Shown in pieces: positions 9,849 through 17,990 of a stretch of 64,000 bases of DNA. Source of the DNA: Streptomyces sedi (lineage in GTDB: Bacteria > Actinomycetota > Actinomycetes > Streptomycetales > Streptomycetaceae); assembly GCF_006335015.1 (NCBI RefSeq), contig NZ_VDGT01000001.1, positions 434,001 through 498,000 on the forward strand, given 5' to 3'. The notes beneath the pieces are model-generated. The model was not told the DNA's origin, searched no databases, and worked only from the letters and a program-made list of their open reading frames with translations. The translations under genes and the position numbers were made by a program. How positions within the stretch are numbered: the first letter of the stretch is position 1; every line of letters starts with the position of its first letter.

Positions 9849-11015
9849 ATGTTGCAGGTCCGTAACCAACGAGCCGCCCCGCCCCGGGACCGGGCGAGGC
9901 AGGCTGTCCCCCCACCGACAGTCACGGACGGTCAAGCACCGGTTAACACCCGGGACCCCTTCTTCGACAACGCCAAGTACCTGGCGATCGTGCTGGTCGC
10001 CATCGGTCACGCGTGGGCGCCGCTGCGGGACGACTCCCGCACGCTGGCGGCGCTGTACAACGCGGTCTACGCGTTCCACATGCCGGCGTTCATCCTGATC
10101 GCCGGCTACTTCTCGCGGAACTTCACCGGCCGGCCCGAGCAGTTGCGGCGGCTGGTCGGCGGCGTGCTGGTCCCGTACCTGCTCTTCGGCGTCGCCTATG
10201 TGCTCTTCAAGCGCTGGGCCACCGACGACCCGAACCACCCCTTCGCCCTGCTCGACCCCTACTACCTGACCTGGTTCCTGATCGCGCTCTTCGTCTGGCG
10301 GATCACCGCGCCCCTGTGGAACGTGGTGCGCTGGCCGATGCCGATCGCGCTGACGGTCGCCGCGCTGGCGAGCTTCGCCCCGTCGTTGGGCAACGACCTC
10401 AACATCCAGCGGGTGCTCCAGCTGCTGCCGTTCTTCGTGCTCGGCATGAAGCTGCGCCCCGAGCACTTCGAACTGGTCAAGCGGCGCGAGGTGCGGCTGG
10501 CCGCGCTGCCGGTCGCGCTGTGCGCGCTGGCCACGGCGTACTGGTCGGTGCCCCGGATGGAGGCGGGCTGGTTCTACCGGACCTACGCCGCGCAGGACCT
10601 CGGCTTCGAGTGGTGGGCCGGCGTGGTGATGAGCCTGGCGCTCTTCGGCTGCGGCCTGGTGTTGACCGTCTGCTTCCTGTCCTGGGTGCCGTCCGGCCGG
10701 CGCTGGTTCACGGCGCTGGGCGCCGGGACCATGTACGGCTTCCTGCTGCACGGCTTCGTGGTGAAGGCCTCGCGCTGGTGGGACTGGTACGACACGTCGT
10801 GGGTGGCGACCCCGGCGGGCCAGCTCGGAGTGACGGCGATCGGCGCGGTGGTCGTCACGCTGCTGTGCACGGCGCCGGTGCGTCGCCTCTTCCGCTTCAT
10901 GGTGGAACCGCGGCTGGGCTGGCTCTTCACGCGGACGCCTCGCGGCGCGGTGCCTCGCGGCGCGGTGCCTCGCGGCGCGGAGGCAGGGGCGGACGGTCCG
11001 TCGCGGTCACGGTAG
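9849..11015 (+). CDS. Membrane acyltransferase (acyltransferase-3 family)
   Basis: A polytopic integral membrane O-acyltransferase of the acyltransferase-3 group, probably acetylating a sugar or cell-envelope glycan. The 388-residue protein starts with a polar tail of about 35 residues, then the family hallmarks: FDNAKYLAIVLVAIGHAW with the catalytic-type His, FHMPAFILIAGYFSRN in the first extracellular loop, and about ten hydrophobic helices. It resembles the fucose 4-O-acetylase type. A GTG three codons upstream (9840) is in frame. The C-terminus ends in three 15-bp tandem repeats (10944-10988) coding RGAVP-like units, an unconserved-looking low-complexity tail. It stands alone. Confidence 0.8.
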   Translation: MLQVRNQRAAPPRDRARQAVPPPTVTDGQAPVNTRDPFFDNAKYLAIVLVAIGHAWAPLRDDSRTLAALYNAVYAFHMPAFILIAGYFSRNFTGRPEQLRRLVGGVLVPYLLFGVAYVLFKRWATDDPNHPFALLDPYYLTWFLIALFVWRITAPLWNVVRWPMPIALTVAALASFAPSLGNDLNIQRVLQLLPFFVLGMKLRPEHFELVKRREVRLAALPVALCALATAYWSVPRMEAGWFYRTYAAQDLGFEWWAGVVMSLALFGCGLVLTVCFLSWVPSGRRWFTALGAGTMYGFLLHGFVVKASRWWDWYDTSWVATPAGQLGVTAIGAVVVTLLCTAPVRRLFRFMVEPRLGWLFTRTPRGAVPRGAVPRGAEAGADGPSRSR

Positions 11016-11044
11016 TCGCCCGTCCGCGCCCCGGTGGACGGTTG

Positions 11045-11345
11045 CCCGCGCAGTTCCCCGCGCCCCTACGGCCGGTGGGCGGCTCGGGGGCGCGGGGAAC
11101 TGCGCGAATGCTGAGTGGCGGAGCGAGGACGACCACCGTCCCGGACAACCCCGACGCGTAGTCGACACAAGCCCGGCGCACAGTGCCCCGCGCCCCCAAG
11201 GCCGGTGGGCGGCTCGGGGGCGCGGGGAACTGCGCGAATGCTGAGTGGCGGAGCGAGGACGACCACCGTCCCGGACACCCCCGGCGCGTAGTCGACACAA
11301 GCCCGGCGGACAGTGCCCCGCACCCCCAAGGCCGGTGGGCGGCGA
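11045..11345 (+). repeat. 130-bp tandem repeat array with internal palindrome
   Basis: About 2.2 copies of a unit repeating every 130 bp (for example the block ending in TGCGCG at 11106 and again at 11236, and CAGTGCCCCG at 11181 and 11311). The first copy forms a 20-bp hairpin, 11047-11066 with 11087-11106, around a 20-nt loop; the left arm is degenerate in later copies. The unit shares the block CTGCGCGAATGCTG-W-GTGGCGG with the array at 24498-24945, in opposite orientation. It fills the interval between two convergent genes. Confidence 0.85.
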
Positions 11346-11393
11346 GCCGGGTGGTCGCCCCCGCCATCAGCCCAGCGGCAGCGTCTCAGCGTC

Positions 11394-12149
11394 TCAGCGC
11401 ACGTCCACGCCGTGGGCGGCGAGATAGCTGAGGGGGTCGACGTCGCTGCCGTAGACGTTGCTGGTGCGCACCTCGAAGTGGAGGTGGGGGCCGGTGGAGC
11501 GGCCGGTGTTGCCGGAGTCGCCCAGCCAGCTCTCGGCGGTGACGCGCTGACCTGGCTCGACCGCGATCGAGTCGAGGTGGGCGTAGAGCGCGTAGTGGCC
11601 GTCGTCCATGGCGACGGTCACCGCGTTGCCGTAGTCGCCCGAGTAGCCGGCCTCGACGACCCGGCCCGGGCCGACCGAGTGGATGGGTGTGCCGACGGGG
11701 ACAGCGAAGTCCACGCCCGTGTGGTAGCCGGCGGCCCAGCCGCCGGGGATGCCGTAGGCGGCGGAGACGGGGTAGCCGGTGACCGGCATCGCCCAGTCGC
11801 CGGCTGCCAGCGGGTGCCAGTACCAGGGGTGGAACGGCTCGCCCCCGCCGCGCTCGGTCAACGACCCGTAGTAGGGCCCGAGTCCGCGCGGGCCGCTGAC
11901 CGCCGCGTCGCCGATGCCGCCGAGGAACTGGTCGATCTCGGCGGTGCGCGCCTCCGGACGTTCCTCGTGTCCGAGGGCGGTCACCGCCCAGGGGCCCGTT
12001 ATCGCCACCGCTCCCAGCAGCGTGCAGCCGACGGCCCAGCGTCCCGAGGGGCGGGAGGGACGCAGGGCGGCCAGCGGGCGGGCGAGCCGCCGGTTGAGGG
12101 TGGCGACGAGGGCGTGACCGTTTCCGCGGGTGCTTCGGGCGTTGCTCAT
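11394..12149 (-). CDS. M23 family metallopeptidase (LytM domain)
   Basis: A secreted or membrane-anchored peptidoglycan endopeptidase. The 251-residue protein has an N-terminal basic stretch and a hydrophobic anchor (about residues 36-57, near GCTLLGAVAITGPWAV), then a linker and a LytM domain. The zinc ligand motifs HTGVDF and HLHFEV are both present, with YALYAHL supplying the remaining His. The catalytic set looks complete. I chose the ATG at 12149 (MSNARSTRG) over one 12 codons upstream, because the upstream ATG has GGGCGGG directly against it. I saw no ydaO-type riboswitch upstream, although M23 genes in Streptomyces often have one. Confidence 0.88.
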   Translation of the reverse strand: MSNARSTRGNGHALVATLNRRLARPLAALRPSRPSGRWAVGCTLLGAVAITGPWAVTALGHEERPEARTAEIDQFLGGIGDAAVSGPRGLGPYYGSLTERGGGEPFHPWYWHPLAAGDWAMPVTGYPVSAAYGIPGGWAAGYHTGVDFAVPVGTPIHSVGPGRVVEAGYSGDYGNAVTVAMDDGHYALYAHLDSIAVEPGQRVTAESWLGDSGNTGRSTGPHLHFEVRTSNVYGSDVDPLSYLAAHGVDVR

Positions 12150-12371
12150 GTCCCCGAGCCAAGGGCAGCCGATGGCGCGGCGCATCCCGCCCGGGGGCCG
12201 TCCGCACGGCCGTTCGGCCCAGTTCGGGGGTGGTGCGGGGCCGCTTCGTCGCAGCTCAGAGACATGACAACGGAGCGTCGACGATTCGACACCGGAGAGT
12301 GATCAGCCCGGTGGGGGGCCGCCACTCTTCCAGGGGGCGCGGGACCGGCCGGCGGCGGGCCCCGGACCTCC

Positions 12372-13529
12372 CTAGTCGCGGCCGATCAGCACCAGCGCCC
12401 TGTCGTCGTTGACGTCCTTGGCGACCGCGTCGATCAGGTCCCACGCGGTGTTGCGGAAGCCCCTGGTGACATAGCGGTCGGCGGCGCCGGTGAGGCGGTC
12501 GATGCCCTCGGAGAGGTCCTCGTCGGGGCGTTCGACCAGGCCGTCGGTGAAGAGCATCAGCACGTCTCCCCGGCGCAGCGTGCCCTTGGCCGGGTGGAAC
12601 TCGGCGCCGTCCCAGACCCCGAGCAGCGGACCCTCGGCCGCGACCTCCTGCCAGCGGCCGGTGCCCGCGTGCAGTTGGAGCGCGGGGAGGTGGCCGGCGG
12701 AGAGCAGCTCGTAGTCACCGCTGTCCAGGTCGAGGACCAGGTGGATCGAGGTGGCGAAGCCCTCCTGCCAGTCCTGCCGCAGCAGATAGCCGTTGGCCGC
12801 CGGCAGGAAGCCGTGCGGCGGCAGCGAGCCGAGCAGTCCGCCGAAGGCGCCGGAGAGCAGCAGCGAACGGGAGGCCGCGTCGATGCCCTTGCCCGAGACG
12901 TCGGTGAGGACGACCTCCAGGGTGCGCCCGTCGGGGCCGGTGCGCGCCGCCACCACGAAGTCGCCGGAGAACGACTGCCCGCCGGCCGGGCGCAGCGACA
13001 CCTCGTGGTGCCAGCCGTCGGGCGGTGCCGGCAGGGCGCTCTGCGCGCTGATCCGCTCGCGCAGGTCGAAGAGCATGGTGTGGCCGCGCCGCCAGGGCAC
13101 GCCGACCCGGCTGCGGAACTGCGCTATCAGCAGCCCGATCAGGGCGACCGCGGCGACCAGCAGGATGGTGCCGGGGGTGACCGGGTCGGGCGCCGAACGC
13201 TCGGCGTCGATCAGCGCGGTCTCCAGCACCAGGGCGAACGCCACCGCGACATACAGCCCGAGCAGGCTGGCGGGGCGCAGCAGCAGGCCGGCGGCGACCA
13301 GCGGCAGCAGCAGCGCCTCCGGCGGGCACCACTCCGGCCAGCCGGCGGTGGACAGCGCCAGCACCGGGATGGAGAGCAGCAGCGCGGTGAGGGCGATCCA
13401 GTCCGAGCCGTCGCCCCTGAAGTAGTCGACGGCGGAGCGCCGCAGCCCGACGCGCGCCCGGTGGACCGCCCGGCGGAGCCGCATTCGCCGGCTCTCCCGT
13501 GGCGTGGTCGCCAGGCTGCGGCGTGTCAT
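12372..13529 (-). CDS. Membrane PP2C-type phosphatase of the SpoIIE/RsbU family
   Basis: A putative serine phosphatase acting on an anti-anti-sigma-type partner. The 385-residue protein has an N-terminal region with four or five membrane helices (about residues 30-140) and a cytoplasmic PP2C/SpoIIE domain from about 165. Recognisable motifs are GGQSFSGDFV, VLTDVSGKGIDAA, LSAGHLPALQL and LMLFTDGLVE, with metal-binding aspartates present. No PAS, GAF or HATPase domain is fused. The ATG at 13529 is preceded by TAAGGT at 8 nt, suggesting a leaderless start. It is divergent from the Eis-like gene. No anti-sigma gene is adjacent, so the substrate is unknown. Confidence 0.85.
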   Translation of the reverse strand: MTRRSLATTPRESRRMRLRRAVHRARVGLRRSAVDYFRGDGSDWIALTALLLSIPVLALSTAGWPEWCPPEALLLPLVAAGLLLRPASLLGLYVAVAFALVLETALIDAERSAPDPVTPGTILLVAAVALIGLLIAQFRSRVGVPWRRGHTMLFDLRERISAQSALPAPPDGWHHEVSLRPAGGQSFSGDFVVAARTGPDGRTLEVVLTDVSGKGIDAASRSLLLSGAFGGLLGSLPPHGFLPAANGYLLRQDWQEGFATSIHLVLDLDSGDYELLSAGHLPALQLHAGTGRWQEVAAEGPLLGVWDGAEFHPAKGTLRRGDVLMLFTDGLVERPDEDLSEGIDRLTGAADRYVTRGFRNTAWDLIDAVAKDVNDDRALVLIGRD

Positions 13530-13684
13530 GGTGTGGGACCTTATCCACCGGATCACGGCCACGTCGAACCTCGGGACCGCTCGGACATCCGTGCGCCGTC
13601 CGCGCGGGCGGGCGCGGCCCGGCGCCGGAGGTCGCGGCGCGAAAGCCCTCGCCGCGCGGCGTGCGCCTTGGTAGGGATGTCGCC

Positions 13685-14917
13685 ATGACCATCGAACTGC
13701 GGCGGATCGACGCCGACGAGTGGGACCGCTGGCACCGCACCCTGGACTGGGCCTTCGGCGGGCTGCCCCAGTCCGTCGAGGAGCGGGAGCTGTGGCGGGG
13801 GCTGGTGTCGCTCGACCGCTGTCTCGGCGCCTTCGACGGGGGCGAGGTGGTGGGTACGTACGGCGAGCTCTCCCTGGGAATGTCGGTGCCGGGCGGGGCC
13901 GTGGTGGAGACCGCGGGGGCGACCATGGTGTCGGTGGCGGGCACACACCGCAGGCGAGGGCTGCTGCGCCGGATGATGCGGCGGTCGCTTGAGGCCGCGT
14001 GGGAACGGGGCGACGTGCTCTCGGCGTTGACCGCGGCCGAGGCGCCGATCTACGGGCGGTTCGGCTACGGGGTGGCGGCCCACTCGTTGGCCGCCACGGT
14101 GCCGAAGCACAGGGTCGTGGTGGGCACGCCGCCGCCCGGCACCGACGACGTGCGGCTGACGGTGAGCACGCCGGCGGACGCGTTGGAGCGGTGCGAGAAG
14201 CTCTACGCCGAGCTGGTCACCCGGCGCCCCGGGGCGCTGGAGCGGCGCCCCGGCTGGGAGCGGCTGGCGCTGCTCGACCCGCCGGCCGAGCGGCACGGCG
14301 CCTCCGAGATGCGCTGCGTGCTGGCCGAGCGGGAGGGCGAGCTGGTCGGCTACGCCCGCTACGCGCTGCGGGTGGAGTGGGAACGCTCGGTGCCGGGCGG
14401 CCCGGTGCTGGTCAGAAGCCTGGACGCGGTGGATCCCGCCGGCTACGCGGCGCTGCTGCGCTATCTGCTGGGCCTGGACCTGACCGACCGGGTGGAGCTG
14501 ATGGGGCGTCCGGTGGACGATCCGCTGGTCCATCTGCTGAGCGACATCCGCGTCAGCGATCTCCAGCTGAGGGACCGGCTGTATCTGCGACCGCTCGACG
14601 TCGGCGCGGCGCTGGCGGCCCGCCGCTACGCCGCCGACATCGACGTGGTGCTGTCCGTGGCGGACGCCAACTGTCCGTGGAACGAGGGCCGTTGGCGGCT
14701 GTCCGGCGGCCCGGGGGGCGCGGTCTGCGCACGCACCGACGATCCTGCCGAACTGGAGCTTGACGTGCGGGCGTTGAGCGCCGCCTACCTGGGCGGGACG
14801 TCGCTCGGGGCGCTGGCCGGCGCCGGGCTGGTCGGCGAGGCGCGGCCTGGCGCGCTGGCCACGGCCGCGGCGGCCTTCGGCCATCCGCTGGCGCCGTGGC
14901 TGCCGCACGGCTTCTGA
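13685..14917 (+). CDS. GNAT N-acetyltransferase, Eis-like
   Basis: A 410-residue protein with the layout of the Eis family: an N-terminal GNAT fold with the acetyl-CoA loop GTHRRRGLLRRMM (about residues 90-102), the family segment APIYGRFGYGVAA, a second GNAT-like fold, and a C-terminal sterol-carrier-like domain ending in the free carboxylate APWLPHGF. Eis enzymes acetylate amines, including aminoglycosides, in mycobacteria. The substrate here is unknown and resistance should not be assumed. A weak TAGGGA element lies before the ATG. It is transcribed divergently from the SpoIIE-type gene, 155 bp apart. Confidence 0.87.
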   Translation: MTIELRRIDADEWDRWHRTLDWAFGGLPQSVEERELWRGLVSLDRCLGAFDGGEVVGTYGELSLGMSVPGGAVVETAGATMVSVAGTHRRRGLLRRMMRRSLEAAWERGDVLSALTAAEAPIYGRFGYGVAAHSLAATVPKHRVVVGTPPPGTDDVRLTVSTPADALERCEKLYAELVTRRPGALERRPGWERLALLDPPAERHGASEMRCVLAEREGELVGYARYALRVEWERSVPGGPVLVRSLDAVDPAGYAALLRYLLGLDLTDRVELMGRPVDDPLVHLLSDIRVSDLQLRDRLYLRPLDVGAALAARRYAADIDVVLSVADANCPWNEGRWRLSGGPGGAVCARTDDPAELELDVRALSAAYLGGTSLGALAGAGLVGEARPGALATAAAAFGHPLAPWLPHGF

Positions 14918-14996
14918 GGCCATCACGTCACGCCCTCCCGGCAGCTCCCACCCGATGCGCCCGAGGATACGGGCCGGGACCGACATCGCGCAGCTC

Positions 14997-15806
14997 TCAA
15001 CGGGGTTGGCAGCGCGGGCACCAGAAGAGGTTCCGCGCGGCGACCTTCGCGGTGGCCACGGGGCCTTCGCAGACCAGGCACGGCTGGCCCGCCCTGCGGT
15101 AGACGTAGACCTCGCCGCCGTGGTCGTCGACGCGGGGCGGCCTGCCGGTCGCCTCGGGGGTGTGCTCGGGGCGAACGGTGTCGATGCGGCCCAGCCGCAC
15201 GCCCTCACGCATCAGCGTGACCAGGTCCTCCCAGCACGCGGTCCAGGTGGCGCGGTCCACCTCGCGCCCCGGACGGTGGGGGTCGACGCCGTGGCGGAAG
15301 AGGACCTCGGCGCGGTAGATGTTCCCGACGCCGGCGACGACGGCCTGGTCCATCAGCAGGGTGCCGATCGCCGACCTGCTGGTGGAGACGCGGCGCCAGG
15401 CGCGTTCGGGGTCGGCGTCGGCGCGCAGCGGGTCGGGGCCGAGGCGGGCGGCGACGGCGGCGCGTTCCTCGTCGGTGCGCAGGGCGCAGGTGTTCGGGCC
15501 GCGCAGCTCGGACCAGTGGTCGTCGTTGGCCAGCCGCAGCCGGATCTGGCCGACGGGCCGGGGCACGGGGGGCTCGCCGAAGGCGACCTTGCCGTAGAGG
15601 CCGAGGTGGATGTGGACCCAGCCGACGGGGGCGAAGCCGAGGAAGAGGTGCTTGCCCCAGGCCTCGGCGGCCTCCAGCGGCTGGCCGTCGAGCAGCGCCG
15701 CCGCGTCGGCGAACTTGCCCTGGGGGCTGTCCACCCGCACCGGCCGGCCGGCGAACCGCTCGCGGTGGGCGGTCGCCAGCCGGTGGATGACGTGGCCCTC
15801 GGGCAT
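14997..15806 (-). CDS. Fpg/Nei family DNA glycosylase
   Basis: A base-excision repair glycosylase/AP lyase, 269 residues. The N-terminus MPEGH gives the catalytic Pro2 and Glu3 and is typical of the actinobacterial Nei-like branch rather than of Fpg (MPELPE). The H2TH segment contains VAGVGNIYRAEVLFRHGV, and the C-terminal zinc finger has C-x2-C (CLVC) and C-x2-C (CPRC). Its ATG overlaps the stop codon of the upstream rpiB gene by one base, so translation is coupled. A glycosylase joined to a pentose-phosphate isomerase is a common actinobacterial arrangement without a known functional reason. Confidence 0.92.
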   Translation of the reverse strand: MPEGHVIHRLATAHRERFAGRPVRVDSPQGKFADAAALLDGQPLEAAEAWGKHLFLGFAPVGWVHIHLGLYGKVAFGEPPVPRPVGQIRLRLANDDHWSELRGPNTCALRTDEERAAVAARLGPDPLRADADPERAWRRVSTSRSAIGTLLMDQAVVAGVGNIYRAEVLFRHGVDPHRPGREVDRATWTACWEDLVTLMREGVRLGRIDTVRPEHTPEATGRPPRVDDHGGEVYVYRRAGQPCLVCEGPVATAKVAARNLFWCPRCQPR

Positions 15807-16285
15807 CAGCCCTGCTCGGCGGGGAGCGGTGGCAGGACGCCCTCGGTCTCGTAGGCGCCGAGCATGGCGACGCGGCGGCTGTGGCGTTCGGCACCGGAGT
15901 AGGCGGTGTCGAGGAAGACGGCGACGAACGAGGTCGCCTCGTCGGCGGTGTGCATCCGGGCGCCGACGCTGAGGACGTTGGCGTCGTTGTGCTCGCGGCC
16001 CAGGCGGGCGGTCTCCTCGCTCCAGGCGAGGGCGCAGCGCACGCCGCGCACCTTGTTGGCGGCGATGGCCTCGCCGTTGCCCGAGCCGCCGATGACCACG
16101 CCGAGCGAGCCGGGGTCGGCCGCGACGCGCTGGGCGGCGCGGAGGCAGAACGGCGGGTAGTCGTCCTCGCCGTCGTAGTGGTCCGGGCCGCAGTCGACGG
16201 GCTGGTGACCGTGCTGGGTCAGCCAGGCGACCAGGTGGTTCTTCAGCTCGAAGCCGGCGTGGTCGGAGGCCAGGTAGACGTGCAT
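15806..16285 (-). CDS. rpiB: Ribose-5-phosphate isomerase B
   Basis: Interconverts ribose 5-phosphate and ribulose 5-phosphate in the pentose phosphate pathway. The 159-residue protein has ASDHAGFELK at the N-terminus and the actinobacterial active-site loop GGSGNGEAIAANKV. Glu72 stands where E. coli RpiB has its catalytic Cys, as in the M. tuberculosis enzyme. The phosphate-binding Arg/His segment lies in the second half (HNDANVLSVGAR). The ATG at 16285 follows CATATT by 7 nt and has no ribosome site, so it is probably leaderless. The stop overlaps the start of the Nei-like gene. Confidence 0.93.
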   Translation of the reverse strand: MHVYLASDHAGFELKNHLVAWLTQHGHQPVDCGPDHYDGEDDYPPFCLRAAQRVAADPGSLGVVIGGSGNGEAIAANKVRGVRCALAWSEETARLGREHNDANVLSVGARMHTADEATSFVAVFLDTAYSGAERHSRRVAMLGAYETEGVLPPLPAEQG

Positions 16286-16292
16286 GGCCCCC

Positions 16293-16298
16293 AATATG
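16293..16298 (-). promoter_or_regulatory. Putative -10 hexamer of a leaderless rpiB transcript
   Basis: CATATT on the minus strand, 7 nt before the ATG. It is one of the most AT-rich spots in this region. Confidence 0.4.
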
Positions 16299-16341
16299 GC
16301 ATGGCGCCGGCGGCGCGTGGCCGCCGGCTCCCGGCCCGGGG

Positions 16342-16950
16342 TCAGTCGCCCGCGCGCCCGCGTCCCACCAGCCGCCAGGCGGCCGGCAGCGCGCCCATCG
16401 CCAGCGCGACCTTGAGGGCGTCGCCCAGCAGGAACGGCGTGAGCCCGGCGGCGACCGCCTCGCCGGCCGACATCCCGGTGGCCAGCGCGAGGTAGGGGAC
16501 GCCGACGCCGTAGATCAACGCGCTGCCCAGCGCCATGGTGGCGACCGTGCGCGGAACGGTGCGGTCCCCGCCCCTGCGGGCGAGTTCGCCGACGACGACG
16601 GCGGCCAGGGTCATGCCCAGCAGATAGCCGAAGGAGGGCATCCCGTAGCCGGAGGTGCCCTCGGAGAACCACGGCGTGCCGGCCATGCCGGCGAGGACGT
16701 AGAGGGTCATGGACAGCATCGCGCGCACGGGGCCGAAGGAGGCGCCGACCAGCAGCGCGGCGAAGGTCTGGCCGGTCACGGGGACGGGCGATCCGGGTAC
16801 CGGCAGCGAGAGTTGGGCGGCGACGCCGGTGAACACGGCGCCTCCGACGACCAGCGCGAGGTCACGCGCCCTGGCGGCGGGAACGGTGCTGGCCGGCAGC
16901 AGATCGGCGAGGACGGCGCGGGGCCGACCGGCGACGATGGCTGAACTCAT
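16342..16950 (-). CDS. bioY: Biotin transporter BioY
   Basis: Substrate-binding (S) component of an ECF biotin transporter, an integral membrane protein of 202 residues with six predicted helices. Family motifs include GSPVPVTGQTFAALL and the GMPSFGYLLG segment. No bioM/bioN energy genes are adjacent, so it either uses a shared ECF module or works alone, as reported for some solitary BioY proteins. The ATG has GGAG 6 nt upstream. I could not see a BirA/BioR-type operator in the 184 bp before it. Confidence 0.9.
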   Translation of the reverse strand: MSSAIVAGRPRAVLADLLPASTVPAARARDLALVVGGAVFTGVAAQLSLPVPGSPVPVTGQTFAALLVGASFGPVRAMLSMTLYVLAGMAGTPWFSEGTSGYGMPSFGYLLGMTLAAVVVGELARRGGDRTVPRTVATMALGSALIYGVGVPYLALATGMSAGEAVAAGLTPFLLGDALKVALAMGALPAAWRLVGRGRAGD

Positions 16951-17134
16951 GGATTACTCCAGGACTTCGAACAGGCGGGACCTGTCGACGCTAGCGGAAC
17001 GCGGCGCCGGCGGCGGCGTGAGTTTGCCGACACCGGCGGCGGCGCCGGCGGCGCGGACGGGCGCGGCGGGAGCGGCCCCCGCGCGAAGGAAGGGCGCGGG
17101 GGCCGACTCGCGCGCCGGAGCGCGCGCCTGGCGC

Positions 17135-17800
17135 TCAGCCCTCCGCGTCCTCCGCGTCGTCGAACTGCGGGCCGACGTCCCTGGTGCGCTTGATCTCGTA
17201 GAAGCCGGGGGTGCTCGCCACCAGCAGCGTGCCGTCCCACAGCCGGGCGGCGGCCTCGCCCTTGGGGGCGGGGGTCACCACCGGGCCGAAGAAGGCGATC
17301 TGCTCGCCGTCGGCGCCCGGCACCGCGATGACCGGCGTGCCCACGTCCTGGCCGACCAGGTCGATGCCCTCCTTGTGGGAGGCGCGGAGCGCGTCGTCGT
17401 AGCGGTCGCTCTCGGCGGCGTCCGCGAGCTCCGCCGGCAGGCCGACGGAGGTCAGCGCGTCGACCAGCGTCTCGCGGTTCCTCGGCAGCCCCCGGTGGTG
17501 GAAGCGGACGCCCAGGGCCGTGTACAGCGGGCCGAGCACCTCGCCGCCGTGCTCCCGCTCCGCCGCGATACAGACCCGCACCGGGCCCCACGCGTCCTTC
17601 ATGGCCTCGCGGTACTGCTCCGGCAGCTCGTCCAGCCTGGGCTCGTTGAGCACCGCCAGGCTCATCACGTGCCAGCGCGTCCGCACCGGGCGGACCTTCT
17701 CCACCTCCAGCATCCAGCGTGAGGTCATCCAGGCCCAGGGACAGAGCGGGTCGAACCAGAAGTCCGCCGGTACCGGCTCGGTCGCTGCGTTCTCGGGCAT
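17135..17800 (-). CDS. Rv2466c-type thioredoxin-fold oxidoreductase (mycothiol-linked)
   Basis: A DsbA-like thioredoxin-fold protein of 221 residues, related to the mycothiol-dependent Rv2466c of mycobacteria. The active site sits at residues 20-23 in FDPLCPWAWMTSRW. The first Cys (C20) is present, but the second position of the CxxC motif is Ala, so this is a monothiol variant. The helical insertion and the conserved cis-Pro segment (GTPVIAVPG) are present. Start: ATG at 17800 behind GGAGAG. It is divergent from pepN. A role in thiol repair or nitro-reduction with mycothiol is inferred from the family. Confidence 0.85.
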   Translation of the reverse strand: MPENAATEPVPADFWFDPLCPWAWMTSRWMLEVEKVRPVRTRWHVMSLAVLNEPRLDELPEQYREAMKDAWGPVRVCIAAEREHGGEVLGPLYTALGVRFHHRGLPRNRETLVDALTSVGLPAELADAAESDRYDDALRASHKEGIDLVGQDVGTPVIAVPGADGEQIAFFGPVVTPAPKGEAAARLWDGTLLVASTPGFYEIKRTRDVGPQFDDAEDAEG

Positions 17801-17990
17801 CGTGTCTCTCCTCGTCTCGGGGAGTGCGCGCGGGCACCCGCCGACGGCCGGTGTCGTCCGTGCCCAACACGGTGGCACGCGGTGGCATTCCACCGTGCGC
17901 CCCCTCACCCCCGCGTGACATGCTGAACGGCGCCCGCGCCGCGCCGTCGGCGGGCTCCGACAGCACCCGAACCACAGGGAGTCGACCAGC

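Noticed and set aside
11045..11345. CRISPR-like look of the repeat units
   Set aside because: Units of 128-184 bp repeat in full without unique spacers of even length, and no cas gene is present. They are intergenic repeats.
12150..12371. ydaO-type cyclic di-AMP riboswitch before the M23 peptidase
   Set aside because: The region lacks the conserved GGG/loop pattern I would expect; only GC-rich sequence is visible.
16951..17134. Riboswitch or BirA operator upstream of bioY
   Set aside because: No known biotin operator consensus or conserved riboswitch core seen.
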